Positions 1-11,400 of a stretch of DNA of 64,000 nt are shown piece after piece. The DNA is from Malus domestica. Taxonomy: Eukaryota > Streptophyta > Magnoliopsida > Rosales > Rosaceae. Every line of letters starts with the position of its first letter. The stretch's first letter is position 1. Both the position numbers and the translations under genes were made by a program. The stretch is taken from assembly GCF_042453785.1 (NCBI RefSeq), contig NC_091667.1, positions 36,200,001 to 36,264,000 of the forward strand, given 5' to 3'. A model generated the notes under the pieces. It was given only the letters and a program-made list of their open reading frames with translations. It did not search any database and was not told where the DNA came from.

Positions 1-487
1 ATGTGGGAAGACGCAGAAAATCTGTCGATGGTTTCTCTGGCTTACGAGTCCGCCCGAAATTGGGATCCCTCGTGAAGAACGGCTAAGCCCCCCCCTTAGT
101 CCTAGCGAATCCCACCTAAGCTCATTAAAGCTAATCCCGGTGCCCACCAAACACCGGACTATAGTCTAGTCCAGTCCAGTCCCAGCGAATCCTGTCAAAT
201 AAACGTGCCCTTATAATCTAGTTATACTATTATTTGTATCATCTTTCTAATAGAGATTGAGCCTACATGAGTTGACGGGTTAGAGATATGGTACAAATGA
301 TGATACAAGTAGGTGATAAGTGTAGCATTACTCGTATGTAAACACCATTCACTTATGCATTCTAAGTTGTTGGATGGAGAAGCGGTTAAGATAACTTCAA
401 ATTATTAAGGATATTGTCATTTTTATTGTGATAATTATCTATTAACAATTTATTGAAATTATCCTGACATTTGCCTATGCAAGATAA
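1..487. other. Gene-less stretch at window start
   Basis: No supportable coding region. The first 200 bases are C-rich and look repeat-derived (for instance GGTGCCCACCAAACACCGG), but I could not define the ends of an element. The rest is AT-rich and featureless. Confidence 0.4.
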
Positions 488-641
488 AGAATTTTAACAA
501 AAAAATTTTGGTATTGTTCAATTTAACGAAAAACCATATTTTTACAGTAAAAAGTCAATCCTGGTAATATTCACATTACTCTTTATTTTGTCTTTATCGT
601 TAAAACGCAAAGTTTTCAAATCGTTTTTATTAGTTTTCCTT
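488..641. mobile_element. MITE, 154-bp family, copy 1
   Basis: Shares the phrase AACGAAAAACCA..TTTTTACA..TAAAAAGT and the end CATTAGTTTTCCTT with two other copies in the window (5808-5961, inverted, and 22694-22847). No coding capacity. The ends here are approximate because the target duplication is obscured by flanking A runs. Confidence 0.6.
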
Positions 642-1117
642 TAAAAAAAAAAAAAAGTGGAGGAGCTGTGAGTTGATATTAGCATGTGCTCTTATTCCAT
701 AATCCGTGTCACATCAAATTAAATAGTTCTAGGAAAATTCACATTTCAATGATCCAGAGAAAAGGTTGAACATTTCTAGACATCAAATATTACTATATAT
801 TAATGTTAATGGGTGCATTTTTGCTCGTGACTATCAAGTGGTAGTAATGTTCATCACTTTATTTATTAGCATTGGAAGAGTCTCACTTTTGATATTTGTG
901 TCTATCCACCACACAAATTTCGAAATTTAAACTTATCTAATAGTGATAAATAAGATGTAGAACATGATTATCACTTGAGGGTGGTGGTAAACAAAAATAT
1001 TCTCTAATGTTAATAGTTGCTCCAGTGAATTACTCAAAACAGTGTGCACCTGCCAGTGTTGAAAATTGATATGCAAACTCCATTAAGCATTAGGTAGGTG
1101 CACCAGTGGTATTATAT

Positions 1118-1273
1118 GGGGTATGATTTTCTTCCCTCCTCTCACACATTGCTTTTTGTCTTATTGTCCCTCTAAAAAAATGAATATAAGATGTTGACGT
1201 GGCTTAACCGTGATCATTCAAATATGAGGGAAGGGAAGGGGAGAGATGTTAGGAGGGGAGAGAATCTTCCTCC
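1118..1273. mobile_element. MULE-type MITE with 9-bp target duplication
   Basis: Flanked by perfect 9-bp direct repeats GTATTATAT (1109-1117 and 1274-1282). The ends are inverted and similar (GGGGTATGATTTTCTTCCC against GGAGGAAGATTCTCTCCC). The flanks match the uninterrupted sequence near 16068-16090 and 28690-28710, which supports insertion into an older duplicate copy. The core GTTGACGTGGCTTAACCGTGATCA is shared with 1347-1527 and 9509-9728. Confidence 0.7.
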
Positions 1274-1346
1274 GTATTATATATTGGCTAGGGTTTGAGA
1301 AATCGAAGGTGATAACGTCACCGATCACATATCATCTAATATTTTG

Positions 1347-1527
1347 GTACAAGAATTCTCTCCCCTTCTCTTTCCATCTCATTCCATCATCTCCTCTCAC
1401 ATTCTCTATTTTGTTTTTCTCATTCTATAAAAAATTAATATAAGATACTGACGTAACTTAACTATAACCATTCAGATAAAAGATGATGGAAGGGAATGAA
1501 AAAAAAAAGAGCCGAAAATCCTACTTC
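1347..1527. mobile_element. Probable MULE-type MITE, 9-bp target duplication
   Basis: Bounded by direct repeats AATATTTTG (1338-1346 and 1528-1536). The same context is present once, uninterrupted, near 28750 (CTAATATTTTGAACATG). The core resembles the elements at 1118 and 9509. The terminal inverted repeats are weak, so this could be a truncated relative. Confidence 0.55.
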
Positions 1528-2199
1528 AATATTTTGAACATGCAGACGGCCCGATCAGATGCAGCTAGTGGACCCTAGTCTTTTTTTGCAAAGTGGAATG
1601 TTTTGAAAAACCATACACACGCCATCAATTTTATTAACTATAATCTTATTTGTTGAGAGTTGATTACTTAAGGAAAAAAATAGCATTTTGGATCTTTGAC
1701 TTCAGTAGCTTCATTCTTCTGTCCTAAAGACCATGCTCTGATAAGCCCAGCAAAAACTCTCACAGAGAATGGACACAAAAGTAAACGTACTGACGTACTC
1801 TAAAATAGAGGAGGACTCTACAATTGTACCTGGATCATGCATGTTTTAGATAATCTATAACAATTCGGCCAATTTTGTGCGTCCAGATACCATTGCTTGT
1901 TATTTATTTATTGCCTATCTGATTATGACTCCTTGTGGCAGGTAGGAAGGCTTCTGTAATTTGGTTTATTTAATATCTTGATCATAAGACCAGTTTGAAT
2001 GAACATCACGAATAACAATTTCACAGCAACGTCATGAAAATAATATGAATGTCATTTTATTATTCCCTTTTTGCCAATTTTTCTGTTTTAGGAGAGCTTG
2101 TGTATGAGCGATCGTATGTCAAACTCTATTGACAGGTAAGCTTGGGTGACGAGAAATACATAAGGTCCTGATTTTGTGTTTCGTGGCAGGACTTACACA

Positions 2200-2505
2200 T
2201 GATCAGTCTGTCATACATCAGATTTTCTCATGTTTTAGACCCCATTGGATGGGTATGAATCCAAATTTATGACATACAAGCAACATAAAATCACTTTATT
2301 ATTACTATTTTTTTGTAAATATGAAAATCTACTTACGGTGAAAAATCCATATGCGATCACCTTCCCATTGTAGGGGAGCGCGGTATAGCAGTTCTTCAAA
2401 ATTTCAAACAATGCTCGTCACTCCATTCGTGACATATCCACTGTGAGATTGCGTATGCAATTTGATATTAGTTTCAAATATATTAAGAAACTAAGCTATT
2501 ACAAT
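2200..2505 (-). pseudogene. COMT exon-4 and 3'-flank remnant (oldest copy)
   Basis: The 2345-2450 stretch aligns with the 5' part of exon 4 of the intact COMT-like gene (8640-8740), with many substitutions. The preceding 2200-2345 stretch aligns with its 3' flank (8215-8350). The rest of the gene is absent. The neighbouring 1710-1770 segment also matches 8140-8200. I read it as the relic of a third array member, interrupted on its right by an LTR at 2506. Confidence 0.75.
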
Positions 2506-3230
2506 TGTTGAGAATGATTCCCGCATTGATGGGAGGATGAACCTTACATGGGCCTATAAGAGGTTGTGCTGCTCTCTATATTATCAATTGGTCTCTATAT
2601 TATCAATTGGTTTTCAGTGGAACCTCAACTTTTTTCATGGTATCAGAGTAAGTTGTCCACACGTGAAGGGACGTGTTGAGAATGAGTCTCACATGTGAGG
2701 GGAGTATTGAGAATGAGTCTCACACGTGAGGAGAGTATTGTGAATGAGTCTTAGGAGTATTGAGAATGAGTCATTGATGGTTGAATGTTCCACTATGAGG
2801 GGATTGAGAATGAGTCATGGTTGAATGTTCCAGTATGAGGGGAGTATTGAGAATGAGTCATTGATGGTTGAATGTTCCACTAAGTAGATAGATGTTGAAT
2901 GTTCCACTAAATATATTATCATCACTACTATAAGATATATTTGTTGTCTTGACATGAACGGTGGAGGTTGCATCAAAGGGTTTTAAATTTAACTTTTTGA
3001 GTAACGTGAAACATTTATTATCCCAGACAACACTACGTGCTGGAATCCTTCATCCACAAACTAAGCTCTTACAAGTGTTGAGAATGAATCCCGCATTGAT
3101 AGAATGATAAACCTTACATGAGCCTATAAGAGGTTGGGCTACTCCCTATATTGCCAATTGATTTTTCAGTGGAACTTTAACTTTCTTTATGGTATCATAG
3201 TAAGTTATCCACACGTGAAAGAACGTGTTG
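2506..3230 (+). mobile_element. TRIM-like short LTR retroelement pair
   Basis: Two related short LTR-like segments start TGTTGAGAATGA and lie at 2506-2637 (132 bp) and 3076-3189 (114 bp). Each is followed at once by a primer-binding-site-like sequence: TGGTATCAGAG at 2638 and TGGTATCATAG at 3190, the usual initiator-Met tRNA complement of copia-type elements. The interior of about 440 bp has no coding capacity and holds several copies of GAGAATGAGTC. The second LTR also carries primer-site sequence downstream, so this looks like a tandem or recombined TRIM rather than a simple LTR-interior-LTR unit. Confidence 0.6.
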
Positions 3231-3909
3231 GTATTCAGAATGAGTCATTGATGGTTGAATGTTCCACTAAACACATTACCATCACTACTATAAGATATAT
3301 TTGTTGTCTTGACATGAACGGTTTATCAAAGGGTTTTAAATTTAACTATTTGAGTAACGTGCAACATTTATTCTCCCAGACAACACTATGTGCTGGAATC
3401 CTTCATCCACCATTATCGTTTGTAATTTGGTGGCCGAAGCTTCTAACAAAACAAAATACAAAGATGTCCATACCCTTAACAGGTTTATGGGGAATGGATA
3501 TCTAAGGTTATAGTATCGTTCTCTTTCATGATATATGCAGTAATTTTTTTGAAAGCAATACTCTATAATGGTGAATAATCTCTTTAAAGTCATACAAAAT
3601 TCATATCCCATGTATAACCAGTTCTTTATATTGTAATAAGTTATAATTTTTCTTGATCTCATTTTAAGGAAAGGCGTCTCTGCATAGTTATAAATAATTG
3701 TCAATCAATACAAAAATATGCAAAAATATAAAATAATTGGGGCCTAAAAATCCTATTTAGGAAATACATAATAAAATGATCGTGGGTCATGTATGTTCTT
3801 GAACTGAAAGGTTCGAACCTTCGAATAGCGCAGCATTCATTAAGGATAAATAAGTTAATAAATAATATTTCAGGTATGTAATGTAATAAACTCCGTATTG
3901 TAACATGTT
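2880..3909. repeat. Array-border repeat X, copy 1
   Basis: Begins near GATGTTGAATGTTCCACTAA. It recurs as a short copy at 20040-20250 and a long copy at 30665-31260. In the first and third copies it lies at the left of the RIN13-like/COMT unit, so it marks unit borders in the tandem array. No coding region is supported in it. Confidence 0.65.
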
Positions 3910-3919
3910 TTAATTTTTA

Positions 3920-5120
3920 GGGTAAATTAAACTTTATCACCTTAGGTTTGAGGTCTATTACAATCTCATACAACATCTTCAAAACATTTCATTTTCATAC
4001 CTCAAATACTATTTTATTTTAATATAATACATCCATTACATTTTCCATTCATTGATTCGTTAAAAGTTGACGTAGCTGTCATATTTATACCACGTGGCTG
4101 TCAAATTTGTACTACGTAGCAAAAAAATTATTTTTTATACATTAAAATATTATAATAATTTACTCTATTAAAAAAAAAAAAAAAAAACTGAAAACCCAAA
4201 AACCCATTGCGCCGACCACCTCCTTTCCTCCACTCTCTTCACCTACCCCTCATCTTCAACCTCTTCTTTCCTCCCTCCCTCCTACAAACACACTCTCCAA
4301 ATCCTTACAAATACCCATACACCTTGAAGCAAAACCCAGCAACTCCAAAGCCCTCGCTGCAAAGCTCTCTCTCCCTCCCACCATTTGTGATGAGGGGTGT
4401 GCGCTGTTTCAGACCACCAGAAGTCGGTGAGGATGTCATCCCCGACCCAAAATTGCAGTGAGAAATGGAGAGATAAAGGAGAAGGGAGGAAGGGAGAGAG
4501 GGTTTGAGGTTCAACGATCAGGGGTTTAGCCGTCTAGGTTGGGTCCTGGGTTGCGGAAAGCATGAGGGAGACGATGAAGCCCTTGATCTGGTCCTTCTCG
4601 GCATCAGGGATGGGGGTCTCGCCGGAAGAGGAGTTAGGAGCCCAGCGCGTCTTGAGGTGGTTTTTGAAGTTGATGCAAGCGGCCTGCCGGATTTGGTGAT
4701 CGGCGGTCCTCTCAGGGACGGTGAGGTCGTGAGTGAGGTGGAGGGATGCCACAGAGAGTGAAGCCTGGGCGCGGAGGTGAGGCTCCGGGAACGGATAGAG
4801 AGTGTGGAGGAAACACCGAGGAAAGGGCTGAAGGTGGCGATGGTGTGACGGGAGGGAGGTGGGTCGGGTTCTGGGTTTTCAGTTTTTTATTTTTTATTTT
4901 TTTATTATTTTTAAATAGAGTAAATTATTATAATATTTTTAAGGTATAAAAAATTATTTTTTTAATGACACAAATTTGGAAATGACGTCATTAATGGATG
5001 GAAAATATAATGAATGTATTATATTGAAATAAACTAGTACTTAAGGCATGAAAATAAAATGTTTTGAAAATATTATATGAGGTTGTAATAGATCTCAAAC
5101 CTGATAAATTGTAATTTACC
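3920..5120. mobile_element. Pack-MULE: long-TIR Mutator-like element with captured gene DNA
   Basis: Long terminal inverted repeats (about 3920-4175 and 4905-5120) run from GGGTAAATTA at the left to TAATTTACC at the right. A 10-bp target duplication TTAATTTTTA lies at 3910-3919 and 5121-5130. The paralogous sequence at about 31220-31250, and again at 31450-31480, joins the two flanks without the element. Internal 4200-4860 is GC-rich, unlike its surroundings, and includes an exportin-2-like coding fragment. No transposase is present, so it is non-autonomous. Confidence 0.85.
4525..4818 (-). pseudogene. Exportin-2 (CAS/CSE1)-like fragment captured in Pack-MULE
   Basis: Translated on the minus strand, the stretch reads like the N-terminal importin-beta-like region of exportin-2, the receptor that returns importin-alpha to the cytoplasm. 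Seen directly: CFLHTL, then ASLS, then QIRQAACINFKNHLKTRW, then PIPDAEKDQIK and LMLSAT. A stretch between the first two blocks and QIRQAA is divergent or deleted compared with what I know of the family. No start, splice sites or continuation are present, so it is a passenger fragment, not a gene. The assignment rests on recognition of the motif order, not on a search. Confidence 0.75.
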
Positions 5121-5130
5121 TTAATTTTTA

Positions 5131-5798
5131 TTTGTCTCATCTTGAGGAATCACCACACATCCACGTAGTTTAAAGGCGTCTTTCAATATGGGTCCAATTT
5201 TATAAGGTTATTATGAAAGGAGTAATTACGTCGTCCAAGGTAGGGCCTAGCAAGTATAATATATCTCCACGTCAGTTATTTAGATGTCCATAATTTTCAA
5301 ACGAATTACAGCACTTGTCACTGTAGTTTTTGAAATGAATTTGCCAGATTCCGACGATTTTGAGAGCGCTGAGTTTATCTCGTGGATTTCAATGATTTTG
5401 AAAAAAAAAATATTCCCGATTCCTGCTTGTATAATTCAAATTCGAATTATGAGATGGATAAATATGATTCCTGCAAACAATCAATGCAGGCAGGAGTTTG
5501 GGTTTTGAAGGATATTCATACCTGACAAACTGGCATGGTAATATGCACCTGTTTTATCTGTTCATCCTTTGTTGTTAGTTGCTTTTGTTGTCTACCTATA
5601 TGAGTGGAAGGAAACCATAATTTTCCAATTATGGTGGAAGTATAGATTATACATGCACGTGATTTGAGACATTTTTTTAGGTGAAATTGGGTTTATAATA
5701 CTGATAAATGTTGTCGTCTGAAATCTTGTACGACACTGCCACTGATAATTCATAATTTTTATTTATGCCCAAGTTGTCGTTTGGACATTGATAATTCA
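5131..5798. other. Gene-less stretch between Pack-MULE and MITE
   Basis: Continues repeat X to about 5190, then AT-rich DNA with no supportable gene. The part from about 5700 is the upstream flank of the RIN13-like gene and is partly duplicated at 33040-33180. Confidence 0.4.
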
Positions 5799-5807
5799 TA
5801 ATTTCTA

Positions 5808-5961
5808 AGGAAAACTAATGAAAATGGTTTGAAAATTTTGAGTTTTAATGATAATGACAAAATAAAGGGTAAAGTAAATAGTACTAGGTTTGACTTTTTA
5901 GTGTAAAAATGTGGTTTTTCGTTAAAGTGAACAGTACCGTGGACTTTTCGTTAAAACTCTC
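5808..5961. mobile_element. MITE, 154-bp family, copy 2 (inverted), upstream of RIN13-like gene
   Basis: Exactly 154 bp, bounded by a perfect 9-bp repeat TAATTTCTA (5799-5807 and 5962-5970). It has the same length and sequence as 22694-22847 in the opposite orientation. It lies about 330 bp upstream of the start codon at 6295, so it could sit in the promoter region. Confidence 0.75.
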
Positions 5962-6294
5962 TAATTTCTAATTATGGCATGGTCCTCCTTTTCATTTTAA
6001 ACGAAGTGGTGATTGTGTCGAGAGCGTAAGGGCGATTTGGTACTGTTTTGCCTTGAAAAAAAAATATTTTTGTTATATTGTGAGAATAAATTTATTTTTT
6101 CTGTTTCAATTTTTTAATTTTTTTTATCTAAAATTATGAAAATAAATTATTTTTAAATGTTTAACAAATTTTTTTTTACACTTACTTTTTATAAAATACA
6201 GTACCAAACCAAACCAGTACTAAACGTGACTGTTTATCCGAATCACTAGACGAAAAGAGATTAAAAAAAAACTCAAAATCCTGGGTGAGAGAAA

Positions 6295-7352
6295 ATGAGC
6301 GAAATCGGAATCGGTGTCAAAGCGATTAATCTATCGTCGACGACGCCGTCGCGCGAGAAGAAGGGAGTGACAGCCGAGAAAACTCCCCAGAAAGCTTTGT
6401 CGTCTTCTTCCGCGGAGGACGAGGACGGGAGTCCAATCAGGCACATTGCCTGTGTCAAAAACAAGGTCGATGTCAAACACTTTGAGGGCGTCGAGGACTG
6501 CTTCATCTTGGATTTCGACCCCTTTGAGCCGGTGCAGTTTTCCAAGTTGTCCGTGTCGGATAATGGTGGTGGTGGTGGTGGCGGTTCTCCCGATATCGCT
6601 GTTGTTGCTGAGAAAGGACAGGTTTTGATTTTTATCGTTGACCCTTTTAATTTTTTGTGTTAATTTTCTTTCTTCTGTTTGGTTGCTGGAAAATGCAGGT
6701 GAAGAATTGAATTTGAAATCATAACCCCATGTTACATATGACCCCCTTCTAGGGTTTTGCGAAAGAAAGGAAATTTTTAATCAATTTTCTTTCTTTGTTG
6801 TTGTGTTTGGTTGCTGGGAAAATGCAGGTGAACAAAATGAATTAGAAATTGTAACGCCATTGTGATATTTTGCCTATGAACCTTCAGGTGTTTGACCTCA
6901 AAAGTTTTTAAATTTATAAGAAACTTTTCTGCTTATCTGTTCATATTCCAATTTTTGTAAATTTATGAGCTAATTTGGTGAATGTCTGATGGCTCGTGTG
7001 GATTTGAATTGATGCTGTGTAGGTTGCTTGTAGAGACTATCCACATTCAAGACACCTCTGCCTGAAATTTCCTTTCGAGACGACACCCCATGAGAGCTAC
7101 TGTGAGCTGGTAACAGAGTTTTACAACTTCAAATATTTGCATCTTGTGAATGTATCCCCGATTCCCTATCTATATTGTCTAACTTGGCATCTCAAAAGTG
7201 AACTCACTGATTGTATGTAGTGCTACTGCTATGTTTGCGATTCTTCCGCTCCATGCGGGTTGTGGAAACTATCACATTGCCACGCCGCTGCGCACATCAG
7301 TGACTGGAAGTGCAAAAGGATGATGAAACGGCAAGCCACGGTGAAGAAATGA
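6295..7352 (+). CDS. Cys-rich protein, RPM1-interacting protein 13-like
   Basis: Three exons: 6295-6621, 7023-7109 and 7221-7352, all GT-AG and phase 0, giving 181 aa. Residues 1-109 are polar, with a Gly run near 95-100 and an acidic patch. Residues 110-181 form a Cys/His-rich block containing YPHSRHLC, TTPHESYC, CYCYVCDSSAPCG and a basic tail. This C-terminal block resembles the conserved region of plant RIN13-type proteins, a family linked to disease-resistance signalling through RPM1. The name is recalled, not searched, and the protein is short for RIN13, so only the domain may be shared. The AATGAGC context at 6293 fits the start. A partial copy lacking exon 1 lies at 33060-33930. The stop is TGA. 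Confidence 0.65.
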
Positions 7353-8430
7353 ACAAAGCTCCTGTTGTTTAGCCGTATTGCGGATAGCGGTGTATGAAAA
7401 ATACCAGAAAAGTGAACTGTTGTTTTACTATTAGGCGGTCAAGTTCATGTAATTTTGTTCATAGGGAGGGTACTTGAAATGGCTTTTGTTCTGACTCGAA
7501 GAGATGTAGTTACTAATGAACTTACGATGTTGGTAGAAATGGAATCAAATTTGATTAGTTCAATTCGAATTGAATTGAATTGAATCTGATTGTTGTGAAG
7601 AAATCTCACTCGCAATCAATTCTATTAATTAACTTTAATTCTATCTGTTGAGAGAGTTGATTACTTAGGTAAAAAAAATTGCGCTAGAGCATTGATTTTT
7701 GGTTATAAGTATCAAATTGTGTATACAAACTCGAATTCTATCCAATGTTTGCAAGACACCCTAAAACAATCAACCATAGTGATAAGTTCAATCAAAGGTA
7801 AAGAAAATTGAAGAAATGAGATTTTGTCATCGAGTAGATTCTTTAAGCAAATCCACATAATAATGATCATATTATACCTTAAAATTGAAACCGTAAAAAA
7901 TAGTGATTCTTTGATGAATATCAACCATTCCCATAAATGAGATCAAAGTTAAATAATATTGATTGTGACTGAGATTTTCTCAAAATGCAAGTTCTTTCAC
8001 TAAGAAAAAAACATTGCATAGAGAGAATCTCAAATTGTCAATTTGCACGTGTAATTGTAAAATCAAAATTATTGGTTGGTGCAGGCTCTAAGTAATGTTT
8101 AGTGTCGAGCCGTTACCAATACTGTTAGAGCGAGGCTCACAGTAGCTTCATTCATCTGCCCACAAGAAGATACTCTCATACGCCCACAAAAAAACTCTCA
8201 CAGACACATGCTTTGTCCGTCGTACACCAGGTTTTTTCATGTTTTCCACCCCATTGCGAGCGTATGAATCCAAATTTATAACTTACAACGAACATAAAAT
8301 CACTTTCTTATTACTTTTTTATTTTTTATTTGTAACATATAAACGTAGTTATGGTGAAAATATGCGACCTCCATATCAAAATAAAAGCAATATGAATGCA
8401 GACGGCAGCATACCACTGCCAAAGTTATAC

Positions 8431-11400
8431 TCAAATCTTCTTAAGAAACTCAATGGCATAGATGTGGAAAGCAGAGCAGATGACGCGGAAGCCTTTGAAT
8501 CCAGATCCCTTAGCCAAGGCCTCAAACTCCTTCTCCGTCCGCTCTTTTCCTCCGGGGTTGTAGCCTAACATGATCACGTCGAGATTGACAACTACCTGGG
8601 TGGCAAGGCTGCTGTCGGGAGCTACTGGAAGAATGCACTCAGCAAGAATCACCTTCCCATTGTCAGGGAGCGCGGTATAACAGTTCTTCAAAAATTTCAA
8701 GCAATGATCGTCACTCCAGTCGTGACATATCGACTGCAAGATTGCATACATGATTTGAGAGTAGTTCCAAATTATTATGCAACTAAGCTCTTATAAGAAA
8801 TTGATATTACCACTACAAAATAGTCATCGACTCTCTTTTTGATAAATAATAACTAACCTTCATGAAAATTGCATCTCCCTTTGGAACACTTGCAAACATG
8901 TCTCCTCCAACATGCTCCACACCTACATCCAACATCCATAGATCTCATATTCATTAGGAAAAATGATAAATAGTACAAACATAAGCAATATTAGAGGAGG
9001 ACAAATCGAACTTGAGAGAGGTTGAGGTAGAGGTAAATGCTTTTTAAGTAATTGTACTACAAGCATTATCAGAAATGAAGAACATACCAAGAAATTGAGG
9101 AGCATCTTCTATGACATGAGGCAAGTCGAAGTTGATACCCTTAATCGAGGGGTACTTAGAAACGATCATGTTAACAACAGCACCAGTGCCACCGCCAACA
9201 TCTACGACGGATGTAAGGCCCTCAAAGCCCTTGTAGGTCTCTAGAAGTTTTTTCATGGTAATGGTAGATTGTGCAGCCATTCCCCTGTTGAAGACCTTGT
9301 TGAATCTAGGGTCAGTGCCATGGTACTCAAAAGCACTCATTCCATAGGCCTTGTTGAATGGAATTCCCCCTTCAAGAACTGCATCTTTCAAGTGGTACCT
9401 GCACAAACCCAAAACAAGCATACATGTCACTCTCACAACCAAAAGCATTTAGCATGTGTAAAATAACGAAACAACACGTCGTTTGATCAGTCATATGGGC
9501 ATGTCTCAGGACTTGGCTTCTCTGCCCTTCCAGTTCCCATATACTCTCATATTCTCCTATTTGTGCGGTCACGGTTAAACCACGTCAATATTTTATATCA
9601 CTATTGCTTTTTTTCTTATTATTTTTATAAAAAATCAATATAAAATGTTGACGTGACTTAACCGTGACCGCACAAAATAGGAGGGGATAAAAGTGTATGA
9701 GAACTAGGAGGGCAGAGAAGCCGGGTCCCATGGCTCATATGTGACCTTGGCCAAGCCACCTACCACGTGTTTCAATGCCCGCATAACTCACAAGCATCAA
9801 ATAATAAGGAATTGTTGACATAATTCTTGTATTGATGTGGATTACGCTATTTAGCAAGGCAGTACCTCTTATGTTCGAGTATACAGTTTTATTCCGACGT
9901 TCTTATGAAAATGATGGAGGGGATTTAAATCACCTCTAGCAAATTAACCTAAGTCACATTGAAGCTTTATGGAAGAATAGAATAATTAAAGTGTTAAACA
10001 ATGGAGTCATACCAAGGAAAAAATGTTAAGATGTAACTAGATTATCCTACATTTTTTTCTAACTTGTTTAAATTAAACATATGTTCCTTTACAAAATTCC
10101 TCAAACTGTACAAGAATGATGAATTTCCAGTCTTGTCTGTCCCCAACGACCAAATCGGGCAAAAGTAGTATGAACTAAGAAGAAAATAGTAGAGAATGAT
10201 AAAGAGAATGGTTAAGTAGACTCTTTCACAGTGGAATTTCTTACAGACTCTTTGTCATATTATTTTTTGACACAATATTTTATAATATTTGTATCAAAAA
10301 TGTACCAAAAATATGAGAGACGGAGAGTCTGTGAAAAGTCTCCTCAGCATTTCCCAAAAAGAAATGTTAAGCAGACTGTCTAACAACTTATGTTTTTAGC
10401 ATAAATTTTATAATATTGGTACGAAAAATGAATTGAAATTGAGATGGTAGAGAGTTTATAGAAAGTATCATTTTGATAGAATCTCCATATCATATCTCTT
10501 AGTACAAAGGATAATGTTGGGTAGATTAACTTTTTAGACAAAATTTGTAACCGATTTGATGTGTCGCCAATAAAAATAAACATGTTAATCAAAATGTCAA
10601 TAAACACATTATATAGTTTATAAAATGAGAAATGTTAGGGCAACTCTCAATGGACTCTCTGACACCTCATGTTTTTGACAAAATATTTGATAAGAAAATT
10701 AACGTTAAACTGTAAAGTGGCAGAGAGTCTATGGAAAGTGTCACTTTGAGAGAGTCATCTTAGCATTTATCTTATAAAATATATATTAAATAGATAGTCT
10801 CCAAAACATTACTCTACTATACTAACAAGGGTAATGCTAGATAAACTAATTTTTAAACTAATGTTGTAAATTAAATGATATAGTTGTGATGATTGGATTA
10901 TTACTTAAATGTTGATTAACATTATTATTTATTGATAGCACATAATTTAATTTGCAAATTTAGTTTAACAAATTAGTCTACTTAATAACCCCCTAAAAAT
11001 ATAGAAAACAATCACATACTCAAGGCCCAACTCACAGTTAGTAACTTTTTTATGATTTTATTCTGATGAACCTGTTTAAAACCCATTATTAATGTTTGTT
11101 TAGGATCAAATTATGATGATAAATTAAGAAGAAGAGTGGTAATTACCAGCTCTCCATAAGGACCTTGTCCTGACTCATGAGGCAGAGAGGAGCAATGGAA
11201 ACACCATCCTCGTTCTTTGTCAAGAACTTGCAGACGGGGCCGAGGCCGTACAGCCGCTCGACATTGCCGTCGGGCAGCGTGCGGAGGGAGTAAGTGAGGA
11301 TGGAGTAGCTGGCCAGGAGGCGCAGCATGCGGTCCAGCATGACGGGGGCGTCAGGGTTCTTGGTTGGCAGCTGCGAAGATAAGTCCGCCGAAGAAACGAA

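Noticed and set aside
4207-4461. Plus-strand 84-aa frame in the Pack-MULE
   Set aside because: Pro/Ser low complexity with no domain; probably part of captured or non-coding DNA.
8239-8568. Plus-strand open frame over COMT exon 4
   Set aside because: It is the antisense of the COMT-like exon, which has proper splice sites and family motifs on the minus strand.
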